A stretch of 11,426 bases of DNA, from positions 1 through 11,426 of the forward strand of contig CAJUIJ010000036.1 of the NCBI GenBank assembly GCA_910586175.1. Reading direction: 5' to 3'. The notes beneath the pieces are model-generated. The model was not told where the DNA came from. It did no database searches and saw nothing but the letters and a program-made list of their open reading frames with translations. Position 1 is the stretch's first letter; every line of letters begins with the position of its first letter. Source of the DNA: an uncultured Muribaculaceae bacterium. GTDB taxonomy: Bacteria > Bacteroidota > Bacteroidia > Bacteroidales > Muribaculaceae. The translations under genes and the position numbers were made by a program. Positions 1 through 6,890 of the stretch are shown one piece after another.

Positions 1-42
1 TCAATGTAAAAAATAAGTTGTTGAAAATAGGCTTAATACTAA

Positions 43-200
43 TTATGGTCGTCGGCAGCGCCTCCTCCTCCCCAGTGCGCGATGCAACGTCAGCTGACGC
101 ATTTATTCTATGTTGTCGTCACCAAAGGTTCCTTCCTCTCGGTGGCTTCGCGACGTTGCATCGCGCACTGGGGAGGAGGAGGCGCCGCCGACGACCATAA
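43..200. repeat. Large near-perfect inverted repeat (49-bp arms, 60-nt loop)
   Basis: Bases 43-91 are the reverse complement of 152-200, with one mismatch in 49 (A57 opposite C186). The loop is 92-151. The arms are GC-rich, with a CCTCC-type pyrimidine run in the left arm and the matching GGAGG purine run in the right arm. A short palindrome, GTCAGCTGAC, spans the left arm-loop junction (89-98). Pairing stops abruptly at both ends, and I see no clear target-site duplication in the flanks. There is no T-run after the right arm, so it does not look like an intrinsic terminator. It could be a foldback or MITE-like element, a small invertible segment, a structured RNA, or a foldback assembly artefact. 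The repeat itself is certain; its nature is not. Confidence 0.9.
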
Positions 201-258
201 AAGGGAAAGGTTGTATTTTAACATTTCAACCGGATATTTACATTGAACCATAATAGTG

Positions 259-309
259 CCAATGCAGCACAATCGCGTCAGGCGACAGCAATATGTTGCG
301 CTGCAATGG
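259..309. repeat. Imperfect inverted repeat upstream of the PAP2 gene
   Basis: Bases 259-272 and 296-309 are complementary at 12 of 14 positions (core GCAGC...GCTGC). A smaller TCGC/GCGA stem lies inside at 273-276/282-285. No function is recognised. It could be a structured leader or a decayed repeat. The rest of 201-436 shows no gene and no exact TAnnTTTG promoter. Confidence 0.35.
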
Positions 310-436
310 CTATCCGTACATGCACACGAAGCTGAAACCATTGTCATAACTACTCCCCAAAAAGAAACAACACATAAATTGTCAAGCCGTTGACGGACTC
401 AATCCGTTTAATTGCTCATAACGAGTATCAACGGTG

Positions 437-1279
437 ATGAATATCCAAAACAACGCAAGTCATTATTGTGATTCTAACGAATGTTTAGAACCGGGTAAGT
501 GTGTTCTCTCACTTTGTCAGAAGTTTATTCCGTTATTGATATTGATTATCTTTTTATCTGAGCCATTTTATGTATATTCTGAATGCCGTGACAGTCTCAA
601 TGTCTGTCAAGCTTCTTCACTTCAGGAGGAGCATTTCAAATGGCAAAAATTGATTGCGCCTGTAGCATTGGTAACCGCAGGGTCAATTGGGGTAAACAAC
701 GGATGGTTGAAGCACATCCGAAGTGATGTAAAAGATGGAATGAATAGGATGCGAGGTAGCTGTTATTTCCATGCAGATGACTATATTCAGTATCTTCCGG
801 CTGCTGCTTACCTCGGAGTAGGTTTTATCCCCGGCAACAAAGGGAAACATAATTTCAAGGAGCGTTTGTGTGCCGGCGTGACGGCATACGCAGCCATGGC
901 TCTTGTCACAAATGTAACAAAGGTGCTTGTAAGGGAGAAGCGCCCAGATTCGAATGCACGCAATTCTTTCCCATCGGGTCATACAGCAACTGTTTTTACG
1001 GGTGCCGAACTTATGAGGCTTGAATATGGGCCCTGGGTAGGTTTGGGTGGCTATGCAGTGGCCACGGGTGTGGCTTTCTTGAGGCTATACAATAATCGTC
1101 ATTGGTTAAATGATGTTATTGCCGGTGCCGGTATAGGGATATTGTGTGCAAATGTGGGTTATTGGCTTCTTCCTCTTGAACGAAAATGGTTCAAGATTAA
1201 GCAGGGCAAACAAATCTTGATTGCTCCATCTTGCGGCCAAGGTCAATCTTACGGATTATCAATGACCGCATTTATGTAA
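437..1279 (+). CDS. PAP2-family membrane/secreted phosphatase
   Basis: A predicted 280-residue phosphatase of the PAP2 (type 2 phosphatidic acid phosphatase/PgpB-like) superfamily. All three family motifs are present: K162-x6-R169-P170, the P179-S-G-H182 motif, and R216-x5-H222-x3-D226. H182 and H222 are the expected catalytic histidines. A hydrophobic segment at about residues 30-47, followed by a polar region, looks like a signal peptide or membrane anchor, but about 29 mostly polar residues precede it, which is longer than usual. More hydrophobic stretches flank the motifs. GTG at 434 directly precedes ATG at 437; I chose the ATG, and neither has a convincing ribosome binding site. Family members dephosphorylate lipid phosphates such as undecaprenyl pyrophosphate, phosphatidic acid or lipid A; the substrate here cannot be told. 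It is monocistronic, facing the Rpn gene. Confidence 0.88.
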   Translation: MNIQNNASHYCDSNECLEPGKCVLSLCQKFIPLLILIIFLSEPFYVYSECRDSLNVCQASSLQEEHFKWQKLIAPVALVTAGSIGVNNGWLKHIRSDVKDGMNRMRGSCYFHADDYIQYLPAAAYLGVGFIPGNKGKHNFKERLCAGVTAYAAMALVTNVTKVLVREKRPDSNARNSFPSGHTATVFTGAELMRLEYGPWVGLGGYAVATGVAFLRLYNNRHWLNDVIAGAGIGILCANVGYWLLPLERKWFKIKQGKQILIAPSCGQGQSYGLSMTAFM

Positions 1280-1400
1280 GTTCTTATCTTTTGATATAAG
1301 ATATCCTGCAAACGCAGGTGCATATAATTAATAATTTATGGCATACTATAATTTACTTTATACTTGCTAAAAATGGGCAGAATCAAGTAATGTCGGTAAT

Positions 1401-2237
1401 TTATTTTAAAGAAATCACCTCATCCTCAGTAAGTTGTGTGCTCTCAGCCACATCCTTGACGCTCATGCCGGCAGCAAGCAGTCTTCTGGCTATCTCTACT
1501 GCTTTGGCGTTCGCTCCTTTCTCCTCAGCCGATACTATCGTGTTGTTGTAGTCGCGCATGTTCTTAAGCGATGTCTCGTAAGCCATGCGCTCCTCCGGCG
1601 TGAACCGCGCTATCTCCGCTACTTTGAAAAAACGCTCGAAGACCTTGTCTATGAGCTGTGTGGGCATGTCATTAAGCCTAACCAAGTTCCTTATTATATA
1701 GAGCCACCAGTCAGCGTAATTCTTCAAGTCGTCAACCTCTTTGTTGAATTTCGGCATCTCCAGATACATGTAGGTCAGCTTGTCGAAAAATACCTCCTTG
1801 GTGCGTGTGTCGCACAAACGCACCACATGCTTGTAATGAGGGTCATCAGCATATTCCGACATGGTGAAGTTGAGAAACGATATAGTGTATATCTTCGGCA
1901 GCCGATAGTCCCATTCCCCCTTCTTGGCAACAGCCTGCATAGGGAAGGAGGAATAATACACCGTGCGGTCCAGGAAATACCGCTGATAGGCATTCTGGCA
2001 CTCCACAATGATATGCGAACCGTCGCTCGTCTCGCAATAAAGGTCATATACGGCCTTGCGGTCATCAGGCGTCTTGCCAAACAACTCACTGTTTTTGTAC
2101 GATATATCGGTAACAACCTCCATACCATCGAAGAGCGCGTTTAGAATCTCGATAAGGAACTCCTTATTGGCCGGAGTGCCAAACAGCAGCTTGAACCCGA
2201 AATCGGTGAACGGATCAATATATCTCTCAGTGCACAT
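1401..2237 (-). CDS. Rpn-family recombination-promoting nuclease / PD-(D/E)XK putative transposase
   Basis: A 278-residue protein of the PDDEXK_2/Rpn group. The N-terminus carries the family-typical stretch ERYIDPFTDFGFKLLFG. The probable nuclease core has D65 (VYDLY) and E79-x-Q81 (VECQ), matching the D...ExQ form of the PD-(D/E)XK site used by Rpn proteins. The C-terminus has the usual tail with an EIARRLLAAGMS-like helix and a LTEDEV ending. The frame is open upstream to a GTG at 2279, but a strong promoter -7 box (2263-2270) lies inside that extension, so ATG 2237 is the likely start. E. coli Rpn proteins are DNA endonucleases that promote RecA-independent recombination; the role in Bacteroidota is unclear despite annotation as transposase. 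I see no terminal repeats marking a transposon. It is divergent from the AAA/nuclease gene at 2503. Confidence 0.88.
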   Translation of the reverse strand: MCTERYIDPFTDFGFKLLFGTPANKEFLIEILNALFDGMEVVTDISYKNSELFGKTPDDRKAVYDLYCETSDGSHIIVECQNAYQRYFLDRTVYYSSFPMQAVAKKGEWDYRLPKIYTISFLNFTMSEYADDPHYKHVVRLCDTRTKEVFFDKLTYMYLEMPKFNKEVDDLKNYADWWLYIIRNLVRLNDMPTQLIDKVFERFFKVAEIARFTPEERMAYETSLKNMRDYNNTIVSAEEKGANAKAVEIARRLLAAGMSVKDVAESTQLTEDEVISLK

Positions 2238-2262
2238 AACCCTCACAGTTTGGTTTACCTCA

Positions 2263-2294
2263 CAAATATAATCAAACACAACTGATTATCCAAA
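2263..2294 (-). promoter_or_regulatory. Bacteroidota-type promoter of the Rpn gene
   Basis: On the - strand, TTTG (2294-2291), a 20-nt spacer and TATATTTG (2270-2263) match the Bacteroidota sigma-ABfr consensus TTTG-N19-21-TAnnTTTG exactly. Transcription would begin a few bases past the -7 box, about 20 nt before ATG 2237. This placement rules out the upstream GTG as start. Confidence 0.75.
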
Positions 2295-2379
2295 TAATAT
2301 GCATCTACAAAGCATCACCGCAGAGCTATAGATCGACCGAATGGTAGATAAAGAGATCCGCAAAGGTTAATAAAATAAA

Positions 2380-2451
2380 GGCTTTCAACTCCTTTTTAAC
2401 TTTCGTAAATTAGTATAGACAACTTCAATAATTAAATTGAACACATACTTA
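2380..2451 (+). repeat. Dispersed element, copy A
   Basis: The first 48 bp (2380-2427) match 6216-6263 at 43 of 48 positions without gaps, including TTAACTTTCGTAAATTAGT. The similarity continues with gaps to a shared TTGAACAC...CTTA end. It lies in the gap between the divergent Rpn and AAA genes and ends 51 nt before the AAA start. Its orientation relative to the downstream gene is the same as copy B before ybeY. Confidence 0.8.
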
Positions 2452-2475
2452 TAGTATTCGATAGCAAAAAAACGT

Positions 2476-2483
2476 TATATTTG
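2476..2483 (+). promoter_or_regulatory. Probable promoter -7 box for the AAA/nuclease gene
   Basis: TATATTTG matches TAnnTTTG exactly, 19 nt before ATG 2503, implying a very short leader. No TTTG is found at the proper distance upstream (about 2452-2456), so the -33 element is weak or absent. Confidence 0.5.
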
Positions 2484-2502
2484 TAAGTGTAATCACAATC
2501 AG

Positions 2503-4083
2503 ATGTTTCTTATGGCAAAGCTTCTTTATCCGATAGGCATCCAAAACTTTCGTGAAATACGCGAAGGTGGATATGTATATGTAGACAAAACTGCATATAT
2601 TCATGAGCTTGCCACTGTGGGTAAGTATTATTTTCTCAGTCGTCCTCGCAGATTTGGAAAGTCTTTGTTGCTGTCTACCATTGAGGAGCTTTTTAAGGGA
2701 GAACGTTATCTCTTTAAGGGACTTTATATTTACGACCATTGGGACGACTGGACTCTTTCTCCTGTGATTCATCTTGACTTGACCGGAACTAATTTTAATT
2801 CGCCCGATTCGCTCAGGAAACATCTTGACAGTTTTCTGACTGCGTGGGAACAAAAGTGCGGCATAGTACCACTATATCGCGATACTCTTGGTCTGAGGTT
2901 TGGCAACCTGATTGCTGAGTTGCACAATGCCACCCGACAGCGTGTGGTGATTCTTGTAGATGAATATGACAAGCCTTTGCTCGAAACTATCGACAGACCC
3001 GATTTGCAAGAACAATACAGGGCTGATTTGCGTGCCTTTTATAGTAACTTGAAGAGTCAGGATAGTCATATAAGGTTTGCTATGCTTACAGGTGTGGCAA
3101 GGTTTGGTCATTTGAGCATTTTCAGTGATTTGAATAACTTGCAGGATATCTCGATGGATGATAGCTATGCCGGTATTTGCGGCATCACAAATGATGAGCT
3201 GCTAAATTATTTTAAAGATGGAGTAAGCGAATTTGCCTCCTCTTCCGGATTATCTTTCGATGAGGCAGTAAGTGATTTAAAAGATAATTATGACGGTTAC
3301 CATTTCTCTCCTTTCCGTAGGTTGGATATATATAATCCTTTCAGCTTGTTGAATTGCTTAAGTAAAAAACGAATCGGTAACTATTGGTTCCGTACAGGTA
3401 CTCCTTCTTTCCTGATAAAGCTTGTTAGGAAGCGCAACATCTCTCCGAAGAAACTTGATAACCTTAGCATCCCACTCGACGATGTGGATAATGTTTCCTT
3501 CAACCTCAGCTCAAGTCTTTATCCGCTGCTTTATCAATCAGGTTATCTCACAATCAAAAGCTATCGCCCGGAAGTGCGGACAGTACTTCTCGGATTTCCT
3601 AACCGAGAAGTGGAAGAGGGGTTTCTAAAAGACCTTATGCAAGTTAGTATAAGTCACCCCAATGAAGAGTCCGGCTTTAGTATAGCGGAGTTTTATGATG
3701 ATGTTATGGGGTGTAATCCGGAGAAGTTTATGCAAAGACTTCAATGTTTCTTTGCAGATTTCAACCGAGAGGGATTTAATCATATCAAGCTTGAACAGCA
3801 TTATCAGGATGTGACATATATGCTGTTCAAACTGTTAGGATTCTTGACTCATATCGAATACAGGACTGCTACAGGAAGAATTGATACAGTAATTAAGACA
3901 CCCGGCTGCATATATGTTATGGAATTCAAAATAGAGAGCACAGCCGAGGAGGCTATGTCTCAGATTGATTCGAATGATTATATGCTCCCTTTCAAGGTTG
4001 ATGGAAGAACTCTTATAAAGATTGGTGCAAATTTCTCAAACAAAGACCGTAATCTCGATTCTTGGTTAATTATAGAGGAATAA
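2503..4083 (+). CDS. AAA-ATPase-like protein with C-terminal PD-(D/E)XK nuclease domain (DUF1703 type)
   Basis: A 526-residue protein with two regions. The N-terminal AAA-ATPase-like part starts with the typical LYPIGIQNFREIREGGYVYVDKT, then a reduced Walker A (R47-P-R-R-F-G-K53-S54) and a Walker B-like strand (VVILVDEYDKP, D153-E154). The C-terminal part has a PD-(D/E)XK nuclease signature with D461 (GRIDTV) and E474-x-K476 (MEFKI). The family is widespread and often multicopy in gut Bacteroidota. Its function is not established; defence, selfish or regulatory roles have been suggested from its architecture. ATG 2512 (codon 4) is an equally possible start. Length and both domains look intact. 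It is divergent from an Rpn nuclease and ends at a terminator shared with the LRR gene. Confidence 0.9.
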   Translation: MFLMAKLLYPIGIQNFREIREGGYVYVDKTAYIHELATVGKYYFLSRPRRFGKSLLLSTIEELFKGERYLFKGLYIYDHWDDWTLSPVIHLDLTGTNFNSPDSLRKHLDSFLTAWEQKCGIVPLYRDTLGLRFGNLIAELHNATRQRVVILVDEYDKPLLETIDRPDLQEQYRADLRAFYSNLKSQDSHIRFAMLTGVARFGHLSIFSDLNNLQDISMDDSYAGICGITNDELLNYFKDGVSEFASSSGLSFDEAVSDLKDNYDGYHFSPFRRLDIYNPFSLLNCLSKKRIGNYWFRTGTPSFLIKLVRKRNISPKKLDNLSIPLDDVDNVSFNLSSSLYPLLYQSGYLTIKSYRPEVRTVLLGFPNREVEEGFLKDLMQVSISHPNEESGFSIAEFYDDVMGCNPEKFMQRLQCFFADFNREGFNHIKLEQHYQDVTYMLFKLLGFLTHIEYRTATGRIDTVIKTPGCIYVMEFKIESTAEEAMSQIDSNDYMLPFKVDGRTLIKIGANFSNKDRNLDSWLIIEE

Positions 4084-4101
4084 TCTCCCCTATAGCCCGT
4101 C

Positions 4102-4174
4102 TCATAAAAAATTTTACCTATAGTGGGCGACTTCTATTTGGGTTGATTCGCTCCTATAGGCAAAATTTTTATGA
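4102..4174. terminator. Bidirectional stem-loop terminator between convergent genes
   Basis: Bases 4102-4123 pair with 4154-4174 (TCATAAAAA...CCTATAG against its complement) with one bulged A and one G-U-type pair. The loop is 30 nt. A/T runs at the outer end of the stem give a U-rich 3' side in both directions. It starts 18 nt after the AAA gene stop and 13 nt after the LRR gene stop, as expected for a shared terminator. Confidence 0.65.
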
Positions 4175-4187
4175 TATGTGTTATAAA

Positions 4188-5669
4188 TCAGTAGATTACC
4201 TTCTTGCCGTTGCGTACATATATGCCGGGTGATTGCTCTCCATCTCTCACTTTGACTCCATCGAGTGTGTAGATTTCGGCTTCCTCGGTTTCGCTGGCCT
4301 CTATTGTCCCTATGCCGGAGCCTGCTGCCAAGATAGCGCCGAACTCTTTCCATTGCTCAGCTTCTCCGTATGCCCCTACAGATTCTGCCGGACAGTATAG
4401 CTTGGCATTCTCCTGGTTGGCATGGTAGAAGCAGTTCGGCCCAAGTGCCGGTGGTGTTACAGCATCTATTGTGATGTCTGTCAATTTCGGCAGCTCTGAG
4501 AAGGTCTCCTGACCGATAGTTGTTACTTTCGAACCGAGCCTGACGCTTGCAAGCTCTTCGCATGCGTTGAAAGCAAAGTCATCTATGCCAATTAATGATT
4601 CCGGCAATTCGATGCTTTTAAGGGCGTTGCAGCCATAGAACGCATTCCAGTCGATAGTCTCCAATATGTCGTTCCAGTTAATCTGCTCCAATGATGTGCA
4701 CTCGAAAAATGCAGTGTTCTTGATTGTCGCCACGCCGGCTCCCAATGTAACGCTCTTAAGCCCGCTGCAGCCGTTGCAGAGCTTTACGGGTACTTCCTCC
4801 CATGTGTCCGGTATAGTGATGGTCTCCAGTGCCGTGCACCCTTGCAGCATTCCCGAAGCTATATTGTAGACTTTGGCCGGCAGAACAACACTCTTAAGGT
4901 TCACGCAATTCTGAAACGCATTAACACCGGTGCTGAGTTCCTTCTCCAAGCCGGAAAGGTCAAGGCTCAATAATCCTACTTCCGAAAATGCAGACGTGCC
5001 TATTTCCTCCAAATTGCTGCCGAATTTCACCTCTGCCAAGCCTGAGCAAGCCTCAAAGGCGTACGCATTTATCACCGCGAGTTCTTCCGGCAAGTCAAGG
5101 CTTGTAAGCGACGTACACCCTTTGAACGATTCTTCGCCAAGCGATGTGATGCCCTCAGGCAGTGTAATCCGGGCTAACGCAGTGCATGAGTTGAAGCAGC
5201 CGTCAGGTATCACCGTCACCTTAGCAGGGATGGTGATAGATGCAAGCGCGCGGCAGTCATAAAATGCCGAGTTGCCGATGGTCTCAAGAGATTCGGGCAG
5301 CGCAATATCCGTTAGACTCTTGCACCCAGAGAGTGCAGCATTATTGATGGCAGTGAGCGATGCCGGCAGTGTGAGCTCGCTGAGTTGCGTGCAGTCAAAA
5401 AATGACCAGAACCCAAGACTCTCCACCTTGTCGCCGACGATAACCTTTGTGACTTGCTTGTCCCGAAAAGCATTGTTGCCAATGGCCGTCACTGCTGCAA
5501 GTGCCTCATCAGAGTTCATGTCAACTTCAGTCTCCGAACCATTCCAACTCTCAAGCGTCAACCCATCGTCCGATAGGGTATAGGAGGTGGTGGGATACTG
5601 GGCAGCTGCACCGAGCGCACAAAACACTCCGGCCAGCATAAGAGAACTGACAAATGTAGTCTTCTTCAT
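4188..5669 (-). CDS. Secreted BspA-like leucine-rich-repeat protein
   Basis: A 493-residue secreted protein. Residues 1-23 form a signal peptide (MKK, hydrophobic core, ALGAAA-Q). Residues from about 60 to 405 hold about 15 tandem LRR_5 (BspA/Treponema pallidum type) repeats of about 23 residues, with the pattern LxxIgxxAFxxCxxLxxIxLPxx; the repeat near residues 221-250 is irregular. A short non-repeat region follows. The last 28 residues (IYTLDGVKV...GIYVRNGKKVIY) resemble the C-terminal tail often seen on secreted Bacteroidota proteins; whether it acts in sorting is unknown. Such proteins are often surface-exposed and bind host or bacterial proteins, but no ligand can be inferred here. It is monocistronic with its own promoter and leader hairpin. 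Confidence 0.9.
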   Translation of the reverse strand: MKKTTFVSSLMLAGVFCALGAAAQYPTTSYTLSDDGLTLESWNGSETEVDMNSDEALAAVTAIGNNAFRDKQVTKVIVGDKVESLGFWSFFDCTQLSELTLPASLTAINNAALSGCKSLTDIALPESLETIGNSAFYDCRALASITIPAKVTVIPDGCFNSCTALARITLPEGITSLGEESFKGCTSLTSLDLPEELAVINAYAFEACSGLAEVKFGSNLEEIGTSAFSEVGLLSLDLSGLEKELSTGVNAFQNCVNLKSVVLPAKVYNIASGMLQGCTALETITIPDTWEEVPVKLCNGCSGLKSVTLGAGVATIKNTAFFECTSLEQINWNDILETIDWNAFYGCNALKSIELPESLIGIDDFAFNACEELASVRLGSKVTTIGQETFSELPKLTDITIDAVTPPALGPNCFYHANQENAKLYCPAESVGAYGEAEQWKEFGAILAAGSGIGTIEASETEEAEIYTLDGVKVRDGEQSPGIYVRNGKKVIY

Positions 5670-5706
5670 AGTAATTCTTATTATTTTTTTCTGTTGTTAT
5701 GCTGAG

Positions 5707-5743
5707 GAGTGCCGCATATCTCTTCATATAATTTGCGGCACTC
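5707..5743 (-). promoter_or_regulatory. Perfect hairpin in the 5' leader of the LRR gene
   Basis: GAGTGCCGCA (5707-5716) pairs perfectly with TGCGGCACTC (5734-5743) across a 17-nt A/T-rich loop. It begins just after the predicted transcription start and ends 37 nt before the start codon. There is no U-tract after it in either direction, so a terminator is unlikely. An mRNA-stabilising stem or a regulatory site is possible. Confidence 0.6.
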
Positions 5744-5753
5744 TCATTGCTTG

Positions 5754-5784
5754 CAAATATAGTCAATACTTTTTGAACTTCAAA
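5754..5784 (-). promoter_or_regulatory. Bacteroidota-type promoter of the LRR gene
   Basis: On the - strand, TTTG (5784-5781), a 19-nt spacer and TATATTTG (5761-5754) match the consensus exactly. The predicted leader is about 75-80 nt and carries the hairpin at 5707-5743. Confidence 0.75.
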
Positions 5785-5823
5785 AGATATGCTTTGTTAG
5801 GGTGAACATAATAATTTTAAATA

Positions 5824-5944
5824 GGTCAATCTCTATGGAGCATGGTTAATCTCTGTGGCGCATGGTTAATCTCTATGAAGGCATGGTCAATCTCTATGGA
5901 GCATGGTTAATCTCTGTGGTGCATGGTCAATCTCTATGAAGCAT
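5824..5944. repeat. 20-bp tandem repeat array, six copies
   Basis: Six units of the form GGTYAATCTCTRTGRNGCAT start at 5824, 5844, 5864 (21 bp), 5885, 5905 and 5925. Units 1-3 resemble units 4-6 in order (for example GGAGCAT, GTGG, GAAG variants), so a roughly 60-bp block was probably duplicated. There are no unique spacers, so it is not a CRISPR. It lies upstream of the LRR promoter, in a gene-free gap. Confidence 0.92.
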
Positions 5945-6173
5945 CGAGACTCGCGTTTTCGCTCGTCAGAATACGAAAAATTCCTTACAAATGTCCATGC
6001 CATAAATTATTTTTAAACCTCAGAGCCTTAAATTAGATAGTTATTCCTGCTAATCATCAGTAATTCAGATTAAAAACCTCAGTTGAATTTTTCTAATATT
6101 GAAGTGTCATTTAGAGGCAGATGCGACATGTCAAGGTTTTAAGGCCTCACATTATGTTAAATAGAATTTCAGC
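5945..6173. other. AT-rich intergenic stretch without recognised gene
   Basis: I see no credible ORF, RNA gene or terminator here. AACCTCAG occurs twice (near 6016 and 6076), and a small palindrome GACATGTC lies near 6125. It separates the tandem array from the ybeY promoter. Confidence 0.5.
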
Positions 6174-6204
6174 TTTATTTTCTCACCTTTTTTTTGTAAT
6201 TTTG
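6174..6204 (+). promoter_or_regulatory. Probable promoter of ybeY
   Basis: TAATTTTG (6197-6204) matches the TAnnTTTG -7 box exactly. TTTA (6174-6177), 19 nt upstream, is a one-mismatch -33 element. The implied leader of about 115 nt includes dispersed element copy B. Confidence 0.55.
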
Positions 6205-6215
6205 TGGTTTAAGTA

Positions 6216-6294
6216 GGCTTTCAATTTCATTTTAACTTTCGTAAATTAGTTTAAACAACTTCATTTACTTAAAATTTAGTTGAACACCTGCTTA
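6216..6294 (+). repeat. Dispersed element, copy B
   Basis: Bases 6216-6263 match 2380-2427 at 43 of 48 positions. The similarity resumes with small gaps to 6294. It lies between the ybeY promoter and start codon, ending 33 nt before ATG 6328, so it is probably transcribed as leader. Confidence 0.8.
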
Positions 6295-6327
6295 GGGCAA
6301 TTCATCTATATAATTCTACACTCCGTT

Positions 6328-6798
6328 ATGATTAAATTCAATTCAGAGGAAATTCCGATGCCATCGCTCGATTACGATTTGATCAAGCGATGGGTAGAGG
6401 CTGTGGTGGAAGCGCACGGTTTTGAGGTCGCAAAGCTGAATTATCTGTTTTGCGATGATGAGTATATACTTGAGGTGAACCGCAAGCACCTCAATCATGA
6501 TTACTACACCGATATCATTACATTCGACTACTCTATCCCTGAAGTTCGAGACGATAATGGTGTTATCATACGTAAGGGGAGGGTGGCAGGCGATATGGTT
6601 ATCTCTCTCGACACCGTCTTTACAAATGCCGAAAAATTTGGCTACACCACTTTCGAGGAATTGCTGCGTGTCATAATTCATGGAGTGCTGCATATGTTCG
6701 GCATTAACGACAAAGGTCCCGGCGAGCGGGAAATAATGGAAGAACACGAGAATAAAGCCCTCGAGATGTTTCGCAAGATGCGCGACGAAAACTTGTAA
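6328..6798 (+). CDS. ybeY: Endoribonuclease YbeY, 16S rRNA maturation factor
   Basis: A 156-residue YbeY (UPF0054) protein, a metal-dependent endoribonuclease acting in 16S rRNA 3'-end processing and late ribosome quality control. It has the NRKHLNHDYYTDIITFDY block (about residues 51-68) and the metal site H118-G-V-L-H122-x5-D128. The third ligand position holds Asp rather than the His of the classic HGxLHxxGxxH motif, followed by the KGPGEREIM...HENKAL tail; from memory, Bacteroidota YbeY proteins share this form. The frame is open upstream to a TTG at 6280, but ATG 6328 (MIKFNSEEIPMPSL) fits the family N-terminus. It is the first gene of the housekeeping block, followed by a terminator-like hairpin. 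Confidence 0.93.
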   Translation: MIKFNSEEIPMPSLDYDLIKRWVEAVVEAHGFEVAKLNYLFCDDEYILEVNRKHLNHDYYTDIITFDYSIPEVRDDNGVIIRKGRVAGDMVISLDTVFTNAEKFGYTTFEELLRVIIHGVLHMFGINDKGPGEREIMEEHENKALEMFRKMRDENL

Positions 6799-6813
6799 GT
6801 TGGAGTTATCTCT

Positions 6814-6865
6814 TCCAGTTGCGGTTCTCATCCAGTTGCGGTTCTCATCCTCTCTGTCGCAACTG
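6814..6865 (+). repeat. 17-bp direct duplication with an inverted half-copy
   Basis: TCCAGTTGCGGTTCTCA occurs twice head to tail (6814-6830, 6831-6847). CGCAACTG (6858-6865) is the reverse complement of CAGTTGCG in each copy, so the transcript can form either of two alternative 8-bp stems. It begins 16 nt after the ybeY stop. Confidence 0.8.
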
Positions 6866-6890
6866 CATAGCTTATTGTTTGGATAGTATA

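Noticed and set aside
18..200. 60-codon frame ending in a poly-arginine stretch
   Set aside because: It is made entirely of the inverted repeat and its loop; the arginine run is just the GGAGG/GGCG arm read as codons.
108..347. 79-codon frame on the - strand
   Set aside because: Cysteine-rich odd composition, spans the inverted repeat arm, no recognisable domain.
1282..1318. Hairpins between the PAP2 and Rpn genes (TCTTAT/ATAAGA and CCTGC/GCAGG) as a shared terminator
   Set aside because: Stems are short (5-6 bp) and neither is followed by a T-run on either strand; termination here remains unexplained.
1434..2144. 236-codon frame opposite the Rpn gene
   Set aside because: Antisense shadow of a clear Rpn-family protein; no domain of its own.
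1401..2294. Rpn gene as an intact insertion sequence
   Set aside because: Despite the family's transposase label, no terminal inverted repeats or target duplications were seen around it.
5824..5944. Possible CRISPR array
   Set aside because: The units are contiguous with no spacers and there are no cas genes.
6343..6831. 162-codon frame opposite ybeY
   Set aside because: Antisense shadow of ybeY with no recognisable family features.
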